Shown here: positions 1 to 6,506 of the stretch, piece after piece
How positions within the stretch are numbered: position 1 is the stretch's first letter
Layout of the letters: the number at the start of each line of letters is the position of its first letter
NCBI GenBank assembly: GCA_964510205.1
Contig: CAZEBW010000088.1
Coordinates: 1 to 13,897 of the forward strand
Direction of reading: 5' to 3'
Length of the DNA stretch: 13,897 nt
Source: CAZEBW01 sp964510205
Lineage (GTDB): Bacteria; Chloroflexota; Anaerolineae; VGOG01
Program-made: the position numbers and the translations under genes
Notes under the pieces: model-generated
Told to the model about the DNA's origin: nothing
What the model saw: the letters and a program-made list of their open reading frames with translations, nothing else
The model's database searches: none

Positions 1-2
1 TA

Positions 3-45
3 GGGTACGAGTTTACAATGATTCGTACAGGGGTACGAGTTTACA
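3..45. repeat. Two direct copies of a 15-bp repeat, 28 bp apart
   Basis: The 15-mer gggtacgagtttaca occurs at 3-17 and again at 31-45, start to start 28 bp. It lies just before the regulator gene at 50. It could be an operator pair or the edge of a longer tandem array cut by the window start; the sequence alone does not decide. Confidence 0.7.
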
Positions 46-49
46 GTGA

Positions 50-1421
50 CTGACACCATCTGAACAAGATTATCTACGGATGATCCAGGCGGGCGAATCC
101 CAGTTCGTGGAGTTCAAGCGTGCCGCTGTGGAGGCCAGACATCTGGCCGAGGATCTTGTGGCTCTGGCTAATGCTGATGGTGGTACGGTATTCATTGGCG
201 TAGAAGATGACGGCCGTGTCAGCGGGATCAAGGGTTACCAGGACAATGTGGACGAGCTGCTCCGCGCTCCTTATCTCCATTGCGTTCCACCTGTGGAAGC
301 CCAGAGCTACACCTTCACGGTGAAGGGGAAGACTGTGCTGGCACTGGATGTCGCCTACAGCACCCAGGCGCACGAAACCACTGGCAAGGCAGTTCTACCT
401 GCGTGTCGGTCGCAAGAACCAGCGCCTGGGAGTCAACGACATCCTGCGTCTGGCCTATGCTAAAGGTCAGGCAGCCCTTGAGACCAAGCCAGTAGAAGAA
501 GCTGCCTTTGAAGACCTGGATCAGGCCCTGATAGCCGACTACTGTGCTGGGATCGGCGCTACAGGGGATCCTCGTGACGCCCTCTACAGCCGCGACCTGC
601 TAGTGCGGCGAGGAGATTGGCTGGTGCCCACTCTGGGCTGTGTACTTCTCTTTGCCCAGAAGCCGCAGCGGTATCTTCCTCGCTGTGGCCTGGATTTTCT
701 CAAGTTCGAGGGAACCAGGCAACTCGTGGGCCAGGAACTCAACATTATCAAGCGGGAGATCATCGAGCGGCCTTTGCCGCGCCTGCTCGAACGGGCCTTT
801 GAGGTCATTGGGATGCACGTGCGGGAATACAGCCGTCTGAGTCAAGATGGGGTCTTTCACACCGTCCCGGAGTATCCTGCTTTTGCCTGGCAAGAGGCCA
901 TTGTCAACGCCGTGGCCCATCGGGACTACAGCATCACCGGCAAGGCCATCCAGGTGCGCATGTTCGACGACCGGCTGGAAGTGGAAAGCCCAGGCAAGCT
1001 GCCCGGACACGTGCGGCTGGACAACCTGGTGCAAGAACGTTTCTCCCGCAATCCGCAGATCGTGCGGGCGCTCATCGAGTTCGGTTATATGAAAGATATT
1101 GGGGAAGGCATTGACCGCATGATCGCCGAAATGGAGAGATCCGGCTTGCCCGCGCCGGAGTTCAGCGAGCCCAACTACAGCTTTACCGTGGCCTTGAAAA
1201 ACACGCCGGTGGGGGTGGAAGTACCCATTGCACTGCCAGCGGAGGACAGGCTGCGTCGGTATCTCCGGGAACACCGGTGGATTACCAACCAGGAGTATCG
1301 GGGGTTGATGGGGGTTGACCGCCAGACAGCATGGCGACAATTGACCCGCTTGGTCGAGGCCGGTGTGTTGGTGAAAGAGGGAAAGGGACGCTATACTCGC
1401 TACAGACTGCCCTCGCTGTAG
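50..1421 (+). pseudogene. Schlafen/AlbA_2-type ATP-binding transcriptional regulator, frameshifted
   Basis: Two overlapping frames together make one protein of about 455 residues. The N-terminal part carries the AlbA_2 signature (GESQFVEFKRA, then LVALANADGGTVFIGVEDDG), a DNA-binding fold. The second part carries a GHKL-type ATP-binding region of the HATPase_c_4 / RecG C-terminal-like kind (EAIVNAVAHRDYS, ESPGKLPG, GEGIDRM), then a C-terminal winged helix (ITNQEYRGLMGVDRQTAWRQ). Such proteins are usually transcription regulators. The frame changes near 384-393: the first frame runs out after ETTGK and the second resumes with QFYLRVGRKNQRLG. The first ATG is at 80, but the frame is open back to a CTG at 50 that supplies the expected leader LTPSEQDYLR, so the start may be CTG or a decayed ATG. 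No good ribosome site is seen. It is either a pseudogene or an assembly error of one or two bases. Confidence 0.82.
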
Positions 1422-1458
1422 CATAGCTGTAGCATAGCTGTAGCATAGCTGTAGCATA
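1415..1458. repeat. Four perfect tandem copies of an 11-bp repeat across a stop codon
   Basis: The unit gctgtagcata is repeated four times (1415-1425, 1426-1436, 1437-1447, 1448-1458). The first unit contains the TAG stop (1419-1421) of the upstream regulator. Eleven is not a multiple of three, and the period is close to one DNA helical turn, so the copies face the same side of the helix. Confidence 0.9.
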
Positions 1459-1483
1459 GAAGCCGTTAAGAAACAACTTCCCG

Positions 1484-1603
1484 TTTCTGAAGCTATCGGT
1501 CACCGTAGCCCCGCTGGCCCTCCCCTTCTCCAGTGTGATGACCGAGGAGCAGGTGGAGTATGTGTGTGAGAATCTGGTGGCTGTGCTGGAATCGCCCCCC
1601 TAA
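1484..1603 (+). pseudogene. C-terminal remnant of a DegT/DnrJ/EryC1-type aminotransferase
   Basis: The frame ending at TAA 1601-1603 reads ...PLALPFSSVMTEEQVEYVCENLVAVLES.. (about 39 codons, quoted in part). The motif LPFxxxMTEEQVxYVxxxL is the usual C-terminal helix of PLP-dependent sugar aminotransferases that make amino sugars for surface glycans. No upstream part of such a gene is present; the 11-bp repeats and the regulator gene lie directly before it. It is therefore a stranded tail. This agrees with the CapD, nucleotidyltransferase and VanZ remnants further on. The match rests on a short motif, so the family call is moderate. Confidence 0.55.
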
Positions 1604-1621
1604 CCCCCCAACTTTGGGGGG
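1604..1621. other. GC-rich hairpin after the aminotransferase tail
   Basis: Six C plus A (1604-1610) can pair with T plus six G (1615-1621) over a four-base loop. It sits directly after the TAA of the DegT remnant, where a terminator would be, but no T-run follows, so an intrinsic terminator is only possible. Confidence 0.5.
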
Positions 1622-1671
1622 AACCCCTCTGTGCTAACATAGATGAGACAACTCCGTCCGAGAAATTAGTG

Positions 1672-1763
1672 TATAATAGAGGGCGAAGAAAGGACGGAGC
1701 ATGTCCCATAACAAGCCAACTCAAACTGATGTAGATAGCGAACGCGGACTGTTGTCCGCTTAG
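1672..1763 (+). other. Possible promoter with a 20-codon open frame
   Basis: A perfect TATAAT lies at 1672-1677 without a clear -35 box. Eighteen bases after its last base is a ribosome-site-like AGGACGGAG and an ATG at 1701, opening a 20-codon frame (starts MSHNKPTQTDVDSERG, stop TAG 1761-1763). The end of this frame contains a six-pair hairpin (1744-1749 with 1754-1759). It may be the 5' stub of a lost gene or a leader peptide; no family was recognised. From 1764 to 1829 there is only purine-rich filler. Confidence 0.3.
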
Positions 1764-1829
1764 AGCGAGGGGGGGAACAGATAAACGGAGGGGTAGGGGA
1801 GCAAGGGGAAGTGACAAGTCTGGCCTGCG

Positions 1830-2132
1830 TCATGAAGCCACCGCCAGGGCGTCGGGCAGGCGTGACAGCACACGCGGTCTGATCAGACGCGACCGAACGG
1901 GCGCCAGTTCGCCGACGTCCACATAGACCAGGGGGCGGTCAGGTCTGTCATCGTTGCGCCGATAAGCTCGCACCCGTTCGAGATTGTAACGGTTGAATTC
2001 AGGATCATTCGGATCAACCAATACGATGAGAGCCTCATCAGGAATATCGGCCAGAAACTTGGGGTTTGTCATGACATAGCGGTTAAACTCGGTCAGCAAT
2101 TCATCGTATTTTATGGCAAAGAGCTCATTCAT
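1830..2132 (-). CDS. DUF5647-like conserved small protein
   Basis: A 100-residue acidic-to-neutral soluble protein, MNELFAIKYDELLTEFNRYV... with the central stretch IPDEALIVLVDPNDPEFNRY and later RPLVYVDVGELAPVRSR. This pattern resembles the DUF5647 family, whose function is unknown; recognition is from memory and not searched. No membrane segment or signal peptide is visible. Its ATG overlaps the stop of the upstream gene as ATGA (2129-2132), so the two are translationally coupled. Both are transcribed on the minus strand from the consensus promoter at 2492-2520. The pairing of two small soluble proteins is the layout of a toxin-antitoxin or partner-protein cassette, but nothing in the sequence proves toxicity. 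Confidence 0.75.
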   Translation of the reverse strand: MNELFAIKYDELLTEFNRYVMTNPKFLADIPDEALIVLVDPNDPEFNRYNLERVRAYRRNDDRPDRPLVYVDVGELAPVRSRLIRPRVLSRLPDALAVAS

Positions 2133-2449
2133 TTGTCCATCTCCTCTTCGTACTGCGTCCGGTAGGTTTGCCAGTTGCGCTTGATGTCTTCCTGGCCAAA
2201 GGTGAGCACTTCAGCATTGGAACGTCCCGGATATTCTGTCTTCTCCCGCGGTCGGTTGTGGTGGAGCAAGTCACGGTGGGGAAAGCCGTGGGCCGTGTCG
2301 TAGCGAACGATTGGCCGCCACTCGCCATCAATGAAAGCCTCATATTGAACCCGAAAAATGGCCACCTGCCCTCTTTCGGTCACGCAATACAGGCGGTAAC
2401 GATCGGAATCGCTCTCGCCCAAGGGGACGAGGAAGCTTTTTTCGCCCAA
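2129..2449 (-). CDS. DUF7718-like conserved small protein, first gene of the pair
   Basis: A 106-residue soluble protein. Its core, VQYEAFIDGEWRPIVRYDT followed by AHGFPHRDLLHHN, is a strongly patterned stretch with aromatic, acidic and histidine residues, resembling the DUF7718 family of unknown function. The start is taken as TTG at 2449: no in-frame ATG exists nearby, and an AGGGA ribosome-site-like stretch lies about 9 bases before the TTG. The frame is open further upstream without a better start. It is the promoter-proximal gene, and its stop overlaps the next gene by four bases. The aHGFxHRD motif could be a catalytic or metal site; that is an inference. Confidence 0.72.
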   Translation of the reverse strand: MGEKSFLVPLGESDSDRYRLYCVTERGQVAIFRVQYEAFIDGEWRPIVRYDTAHGFPHRDLLHHNRPREKTEYPGRSNAEVLTFGQEDIKRNWQTYRTQYEEEMDK

Positions 2450-2491
2450 GTGCCCGTCCCTAACATAAGTGGTTGGACTATTCTACTCTGA

Positions 2492-2520
2492 ATTATACTT
2501 GTCATCCTGAATTCTGTCAA
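2492..2520 (-). promoter_or_regulatory. Perfect-consensus sigma70 promoter for the DUF7718/DUF5647 pair
   Basis: On the minus strand TTGACA (2520-2515) is followed by a 17-bp spacer and TATAAT (2497-2492). Both hexamers and the spacing are the textbook optimum. The predicted start is near 2484, leaving a leader of about 35 nt before the TTG start at 2449. Confidence 0.85.
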
Positions 2521-2530
2521 GGAGAGCTTG

Positions 2531-2745
2531 ATGCGACGACCCAAACGCCTGACATTGGAAATGCTGGAACGCATCGTCGCCGACGCGGTGATGGTCAACG
2601 TGGCCCTGCTGACGGCCTTCGCCCTGCGCTTTCTCTCTTTTCGTCCTGGGCACGGACGGAGAAGGGGGGCGGGGGAGCAGGGGAGAGGAGGAGACAAGTC
2701 ACGTTTCACGTAGATGCGTTGATTGCTGCGGCGGAGCGAGCTTGA
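2531..2745 (+). pseudogene. CapD/FlaA1-like nucleotide-sugar enzyme, internally deleted remnant
   Basis: An ATG at 2531 with a good AGGAGAG ribosome site opens a frame starting MRRPKRLTLEMLERIVADA, then VMVNVALLTAFALRFLSF. This is the first membrane segment typical of polysaccharide-biosynthesis proteins of the CapD/FlaA1 type (about 600 residues when whole; nucleotide-sugar dehydratase or epimerase). After about 37 codons the homology stops in purine-rich filler (about 2645-2700). Then a short stretch, ALIAAAERA plus stop at about 2716-2745, matches the tail of the same family; a longer copy of that tail lies at 5949. So the gene has kept both ends and lost more than 1.5 kb in between, with filler at the junction. 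Confidence 0.6.
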
Positions 2746-2822
2746 CACTCCCATCATATTGACTATAACCACAGGGGTCTTGAAGATCACCGTTGGCAAG
2801 GTGGAAGGCAAAATGCTATCTT

Positions 2823-3059
2823 ATGAAGAGCCCTGATCTGACCTACCGCACCCTCTGCCAGCTCCTCTCCGGCCAATCTTGTCCTGAGCTCGGTCGAAGG
2901 GCCGACGCTGCCCCCACCTCAAGTCTCAGCCCCGACGACTGGCATCTGTTAGCCGCCACCGCCTGGCGACAGGCCTCGCCCTACCGTTCTACGTATCCTA
3001 TCCAACGGCAGAGGCGGAGAAGAGGTGGGAAGCCGAGAAGGAGAGGAGCGCGGGAATGA
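2823..3059 (+). pseudogene. N-terminal fragment of an NTP_transf_5-type nucleotidyltransferase
   Basis: The frame from ATG 2823 reads MKSPDLTYRTLCQLLSG, later LSPDDWHLLAATAWRQ. This matches the start of the longer gene at 4000 (TYSTLCRLLSAQ, LDPDDWRLLASTARRE). The leaders also match: gatcaccgttggc (from 2784) against gatcacctttggc (from 4012). A copy of the dispersed palindromic element (2881-2902) is inserted between the two conserved blocks. The homology ends near 2980, and the rest is arginine-rich out-of-frame translation. It is therefore a truncated duplicate of the gene downstream, and unlikely to be functional. Confidence 0.6.
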
Positions 3060-3071
3060 GCAATACGGATA

Positions 3072-3102
3072 GCGGACGCGAAGGCGTCCGCGTTTTGATT
3101 TT
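3072..3102 (+). terminator. Intrinsic terminator
   Basis: A perfect 8-bp stem, GCGGACGC (3072-3079) with GCGTCCGC (3084-3091), closes a GAAG loop and is followed by G, TTTT, GA, TTTT (to 3102). It insulates the remnants upstream from the AbrB operon. Its T-rich tail overlaps the -35 box of the next promoter. Confidence 0.85.
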
Positions 3103-3122
3103 GGCGTAAGTTGGGGTATAAT
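3095..3122 (+). promoter_or_regulatory. Promoter of the AbrB-C39 operon
   Basis: TTGATT (3095-3100), a 16-bp spacer and a perfect TATAAT (3117-3122). The predicted start is near 3129, giving a leader of roughly 57 nt before the ATG at 3186. The -35 region resembles that of the promoter at 6076-6104, both reading TTGATTTTGG. Confidence 0.65.
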
Positions 3123-3185
3123 TAGGGAGCAGTGGGAAGGCGAGCCGTTAGACGCAAGGGATCATAATGGGTGGGAGGTGAGGAA

Positions 3186-3563
3186 ATGGAGCGAGTTCGT
3201 CAAATAGTTGGCTCTGAGGGATTGCAGATTCCGTTGTTGATCATACAGCGCTATGGCCTGCAGCCAGGAGCCGGGGTCGTGCTGGAGCTAGAGACAGACG
3301 AGATTCGTATTCTGCCAGCTGTGCCTGGACAGGAAGAGATAGAGAACCGAGCCCTGCGCTATCTGTTAGCGCATTTGGGTGATGCGGCCATTGTCAAGGC
3401 GGAGAGGCGCAACGGCGATTGGCATGTGTCCGTATACGGTGCTGGTATTGCCGATCCCTTGGGTCGGTTGGTCTATTCACCAGCCGGCGAGCTCTTGCCA
3501 GATCGCTCGACATCAGTGGAAGAGATGCGTCAACGAGCGACAGAGGTTGCCTCATCACAATGA
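3186..3563 (+). CDS. AbrB/SpoVT-type DNA-binding protein with an extra C-terminal domain
   Basis: A 125-residue protein. Residues 1-45 (RVRQIVGSEGLQIPLLIIQR then YGLQPGAGVVLELETDEIRI) follow the swapped-hairpin AbrB/MazE pattern: short strands, an 'IP' turn, 'LxPGxxVxLE'. These domains bind DNA as dimers and often serve as antitoxins. The remaining 80 residues form a separate domain of unknown function. The ATG at 3186 is preferred over a GTG at 3171 because GGAGGTGAGGA lies directly before it. Its TGA overlaps the ATG of the C39-like gene (3560-3563). By analogy with MazE-like antitoxins it may repress the operon and restrain its partner; that is an inference. Confidence 0.75.
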   Translation: MERVRQIVGSEGLQIPLLIIQRYGLQPGAGVVLELETDEIRILPAVPGQEEIENRALRYLLAHLGDAAIVKAERRNGDWHVSVYGAGIADPLGRLVYSPAGELLPDRSTSVEEMRQRATEVASSQ

Positions 3564-4009
3564 AGCTACCAGTGCCTCACTTCAAACAACAGCATTCCTA
3601 TAGCTGTTTGCCCGCCTGTGTGCGGATGGTTCTAGCCTACTGGGGCCAAGAGCACAGCGAGGAAGAACTGGCGCAAGCTCTTGGTACCCTGCCAGTATGG
3701 GGAACCCGTCCGGAGAGTGTTGTTGCCGGATTGGACAAACTGGGCTACCATGCCCTGTGGTTCGAGAGGGCCACACTTGAACGGCTGCTTGATCTGCTTG
3801 CCGAAGGCTGGCCGGTGATCGTCTTCGTGCGAGCAGCCGATCTACCGCATGGCCGTGTTGGCCTGCACGCTGTAGTTGTAGTCCGCATAGAAGGTGGGCA
3901 GGTCACATGCCTGGACCCCACCCTTGACCACGAGTTGAGTGTTGAGCTGTCTTCGTTTCTGAAGGCATGGTCCAGTCTAGAGCATCAGGGCTTAGTGGTG
4001 TGGGTTTAG
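3560..4009 (+). CDS. C39-like papain-fold cysteine protease, stand-alone
   Basis: A 149-residue protein. The pattern is PxFKQxxSYSCLPACVRMVL (active-site Cys near residue 16), then VGLHAVVVVRI (His near 108) and TCLDPTLDHE (Asp near 120). This is the Cys-His-Asp order of C39-like / bacteriocin-processing peptidases. Unlike C39 transporters it has no membrane or ATPase domain, and no signal peptide is seen, so it should be cytosolic. It overlaps the AbrB-type gene by ATGA and is followed by the nucleotidyltransferase with overlap or near-zero spacing. Candidate roles are peptide maturation or the toxin half of an AbrB-controlled pair. No precursor peptide was found. Confidence 0.78.
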   Translation: MKLPVPHFKQQHSYSCLPACVRMVLAYWGQEHSEEELAQALGTLPVWGTRPESVVAGLDKLGYHALWFERATLERLLDLLAEGWPVIVFVRAADLPHGRVGLHAVVVVRIEGGQVTCLDPTLDHELSVELSSFLKAWSSLEHQGLVVWV

Positions 4010-4700
4010 GAGATCACCTTTGGCGGGAGGAAAGGACAAGAGGCTCTGATTCTACTTACAGCACTCTCTGCCGACTCCTCTCTGCCCAAGTCGAGACGGT
4101 CCTCACATCAACCCTTGACCCCGACGATTGGCGCCTCCTCGCTTCCACCGCACGGCGCGAGGGCGTCGCCCCTCTGCTCCACTACATCTTGAGCGAAGCT
4201 GAGTCGTTGGCCGGCGTCCCTCCCGATGTCCAGGCTGACCTACGTCGGATCTACTACGCCACCACAGCGCGCAACCTCCTCATCTACCGAGAGCTCTCCC
4301 GCATCCTGAATGCTCTTTCCCCTCTGCCTGTCATCGTCCTAAAGGGCGCTGCCCTGGCCGCTACCATCTGCCCCAATATCGGCCCCTCCGCCCCATGGGC
4401 GACCTGGACCTCCTGGTGCCCGAGGAGCGTCTGGCCGAGGCCGTGGCCTGCCTCAAAGCCCTGGGCTACATCGAGCCCTACCCGGAGATGGCCGACGGCT
4501 TCAACACCTGTGTCTCTGGGCACGTTCACGTCCAGGGCGACCGAGACGTCCACCTGGCTGTAGAGCTGCACTGGACCTTGGTGGGCGGCGATCGGGACTG
4601 GCGCTCCCCTTCCCTTCCCTGGTTCTGGACCCAAAACGAGCCGCTCATCCTCTCAGACTTCCTGCCCCCAAGCTGCCCCACCCCCTTGCCTGTCCTGAGC
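4000..4700 (+). pseudogene. NTP_transf_5-type nucleotidyltransferase, frameshifted and truncated
   Basis: The first part (GTG 4000, or an earlier ATG at 3967 inside the C39-like gene) has TYSTLCRLLSAQ, DPDDWRLLASTARREG and LPVIVLKGAALAAT. The second, in another frame from about 4387, continues RPMGDLDLLVPEERLAEA (the GDLD acidic pair of nucleotidyltransferases), then VHLAVELHWTLVGGDRDW. Together they match uncharacterised nucleotidyltransferases found near lasso-peptide, PqqD-type and glycan clusters. The frame shifts near 4380-4392 (equivalent to losing one base or gaining two). At the N-terminus the position of the duplicate's ATG (2823) is ACA here, so the original start may be lost. The C-terminal half stops near 4690, where a palindromic element (4689-4722) marks the junction with VanZ. 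Confidence 0.72.
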
Positions 4701-4753
4701 CCCTCGACTTTGCTCGGGATAGATTCTGTGAGCTGCTTCGACGTTCATACCTG

Positions 4754-5236
4754 GTGCGATACTGGTCCCCCGTCTTCATGCGGATGGCCGGCATCCCTTC
4801 GACAGGCTCAGGACGCAGCTTCTATTTCTCCTCCCGCCCCAATCCGTTGGGCATCCTCCCTTCGTCCAGGGACAGTAATGACATTGACAAGCTGGCCCAC
4901 ATCGGCGAGTACGCTGGCCTCGCTGTTCTCCTCCACCGCGCCCTTTCCAACAGCCGAGGGGGAGACAAGGAGGAAGGGAGACAGGGAGAGGGCATGACAA
5001 AGAGATCCTCTCCCCCTCCCCTTGTCACCTTGTCTGCTGTCTGCTCTGGCCCACGCCCTTTTCGACGAGTTCCATCAGGAACTCAGTCCTGGCCGGAGGT
5101 TCGAATTGGCCGACATTTCGACAAGCTCAATACAAGCATCGTCTACGACCTGGCGGGCACCATCGCCGCCCTGGGGCTGATTTGGTTAAGGGAGAGAGGA
5201 AAGGCGAATAGAAGAGGGGGGAGCAGAGGACATTGA
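4754..5236 (+). pseudogene. VanZ-family membrane protein, broken by repeats
   Basis: GTG 4754 opens a frame (VRYWSPVFMRMAG). The palindromic element (4795-4814) then adds IPSTGSGR, followed by FYFSSRPNPL and IDKLAHIGEYAGLAVLLHRA, the DKxxHxxxYxxLxxLL pattern of VanZ-like proteins. About 75 bp of purine-then-pyrimidine filler (4957-5037) interrupts it. The hallmark FDEFHQELSPGRRFELADI follows in another frame (about 5055-5115). Another degenerate palindrome (5114-5130) follows, then the last helix YDLAGTIAALGLIWLRE in the first frame. An intact VanZ is about 120-180 residues. Its role is unknown, but it is common at the ends of exopolysaccharide clusters. It is clearly non-functional as written. 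Confidence 0.75.
4957..5037. repeat. Purine arm / pyrimidine arm filler inserted in vanZ
   Basis: A purine-rich arm (gagggggagacaaggagg and onward) is followed by a pyrimidine-rich arm (cctctccccctccccttgtc), so the insert is partly self-complementary (GACAAGG against CCTTGTC). The same architecture is inserted in the TnpB-like gene at 8040-8150. Confidence 0.65.
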
Positions 5237-5269
5237 GATCGTGTTCAGCGGTCTGAGGCCTGGGGGAAG

Positions 5270-5298
5270 TGGACAGCATTTCTTTTTTGGGGTACAAT
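5270..5298 (+). promoter_or_regulatory. Promoter of the orphan 101-residue gene
   Basis: TGGACA (5270-5275), a 17-bp spacer and TACAAT (5293-5298), each one base from consensus. The leader of about 120 nt (5305-5426) holds an 11-codon frame (ATG about 5329) and a partly pairing stretch around CCTCGTC...GACGAAGG. It is the only content of the gap between the VanZ remnant and the next gene. Confidence 0.6.
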
Positions 5299-5426
5299 AG
5301 GATCATCAAACATGTGCTCATCCTCGTCGCCGAGACAGCGGTGAGGAGACGAAGGAGGCAAATCCTAAAGCTCACCCATCTGCAATCTGCTATCAGCCAT
5401 ACGCCACCCACCTGAGGAGAGATCTG

Positions 5427-5732
5427 ATGCAGACAGAGAATCTAAGCCGCGAAGACCGCTCCATGCTAGGTCTGCACGACCTGATCCTCTCAGCCTTTCG
5501 CCAACACTTTGGGGAGGAGATGATCATCGGGGTCAAACTGACGCCCATGGCGCACGAGTGCGGGATCACGGTGCAGGTGAAGCAGAAGACCCAGCCGATG
5601 GAAGACCTAGCCCAGGAACTCGAATCCGAGCTTCTGGAAGAAGCGGGTAGACACGTGGCCATCTTTTTCGAGCAACCATGGAAAGTCACAGTTGCAAATC
5701 TGATCAGGAAAACCCTCAACTTAGGCCGTTGA
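5427..5732 (+). CDS. Hypothetical protein, 101 residues
   Basis: I do not recognise the family. The ATG at 5427 has a GGAGAG ribosome site, and the gene has its own promoter at 5270-5298. The protein is soluble and looks like a small alpha/beta domain: an N-terminal helix (LGLHDLILSAFRQHFGEEM), two strands (IIGVKLTPM, GITVQVKQK), an acidic helix (DLAQELESELLEEAG) and a final strand with a conserved-looking aromatic stretch (VAIFFEQPWKV). There is no signal peptide or membrane helix. It stands alone between remnants and filler, yet it is an intact frame with good expression signals, which suggests it is a real gene under selection. Confidence 0.65.
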   Translation: MQTENLSREDRSMLGLHDLILSAFRQHFGEEMIIGVKLTPMAHECGITVQVKQKTQPMEDLAQELESELLEEAGRHVAIFFEQPWKVTVANLIRKTLNLGR

Positions 5733-5948
5733 CCGCTGGCCTCCCCGCTGGCAGAGGGGAGAGGGGAAAATGGAAAGGGGATGACGGAAGAGGGAGAATG
5801 GAGGAGGGAAAGGGGAAGGGGGAGAACTGAGCAGGGGGGAGCAAGGGGGCGCCGCTTCGCTTACTGGAGCATGGGAGCGGGGTGAGGGGGAGACAGGGAG
5901 AAGGGGACACGCAACACGCAACACGTTTCACGCTTCACGCTTCACGCA
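5733..5948. repeat. Purine-rich filler ending in heptad CACG repeats
   Basis: About 190 bp are almost pure G/A on the plus strand (gggagaggggaaaatggaaa and similar). They end at 5907-5948 with 7-bp-period units (cacgcaa, cacgtttt-like, cacgctt). There is no gene here. The same order of blocks, purine filler, then CACGTTTCACG, then a CapD tail, also occurs at 2645-2745. Confidence 0.7.
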
Positions 5949-6119
5949 AACGAGTTGATTGCGGCGGCGGAGCGGTGCGATGCCGACGAAGTGCGGCGGT
6001 TGTTGAAGGTGTTGGTGCCGGAGTATCGGATGGCGGTGCCTGAGCAGGGGAGCAAGGGGCAGGGGAGCATGGCGTTTGATTTTGGGGGCGTGATGCGGTA
6101 TAATATCAATGACCAATGA
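5949..6119 (+). pseudogene. C-terminal tail of a CapD/FlaA1-like protein
   Basis: The frame reads NELIAAAERCDADEVRRLL then KVLVPEYRM, the usual C-terminal helix pair of CapD-like nucleotide-sugar enzymes ('xxLxxLVPEY'). No catalytic domain is present. After about 6030 the frame runs into filler and the promoter at 6076, and ends at TGA 6117-6119. Its first residues repeat the tail seen at 2716-2745 (LIAAAERA). This is a second relic of the same kind of gene. Confidence 0.55.
6076..6104 (+). promoter_or_regulatory. Promoter of the small-protein/HNH pair
   Basis: TTGATT (6076-6081), a 17-bp spacer and a perfect TATAAT (6099-6104). It lies inside the CapD tail frame, so the cassette has captured or carries its own promoter. 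The predicted start is near 6111. Confidence 0.7.
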
Positions 6120-6150
6120 CCAAGGACAAATGACCAAGGACGTAGGACAT
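6106..6150. repeat. Heptad repeats in the HNH leader
   Basis: Degenerate 7-bp units follow one another: caatgac, caatgac, caaggac, aaatgac, caaggac, gtaggac, ataggag. They fill the transcribed leader between the promoter and the ribosome site of the gene at 6165. Confidence 0.75.
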
Positions 6151-6164
6151 AGGAGGTGGCGACG

Positions 6165-6506
6165 ATGAGCGAAATGAGGTTACTGGAACACACCCGACAG
6201 TTTGTGGCGCATCCCCTTCCCAGGTTACGCAGTCTGCCGACTGCTCTTCCACTGGAGGGGGCCGTGCGCATCGAACTTGAGGAAGGGATGCCCGTATTCA
6301 GAGCCTCTGCCTTCATTCAGGCCCGCATTGAGGAATTGCTTCTCAAGGAGCGAGGCGCGCGGTTGAGCGTGCAGGAGAAAAAGGAACTGGATCAATGGGA
6401 AGAGATGGACGATTATTTGAGCCTCATCAACCGTGTGGTGCGGAACCTGATGCGGGTCCAAGCTGACGAGTGGATGGATGTCTCGACGACGCAGAATCCC
6501 ACCTGA
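6165..6506 (+). CDS. Small protein preceding an HNH endonuclease
   Basis: A 113-residue soluble protein; ATG 6165 with a strong AGGAGGT ribosome site. It is helical, with an acidic middle (GAVRIELEEGMPVFRAS) and a long amphipathic helix (ARIEELLLKERGARLSVQEK then KELDQWEEMDDYLSLINR). I do not know a named family, but I recall similar short proteins placed before HNH genes of this type in Chloroflexota and cyanobacteria. It overlaps the HNH gene by 29 bp, so the two form a cassette. An antitoxin or inhibitor role is an inference from this layout only. Confidence 0.7.
   Translation: MSEMRLLEHTRQFVAHPLPRLRSLPTALPLEGAVRIELEEGMPVFRASAFIQARIEELLLKERGARLSVQEKKELDQWEEMDDYLSLINRVVRNLMRVQADEWMDVSTTQNPT

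Noticed and set aside
600..1457. Long minus-strand frame of 285 codons
   Set aside because: It mirrors the regulator gene, whose plus-strand frame has clear AlbA_2 and GHKL motifs; the minus frame has no family pattern.
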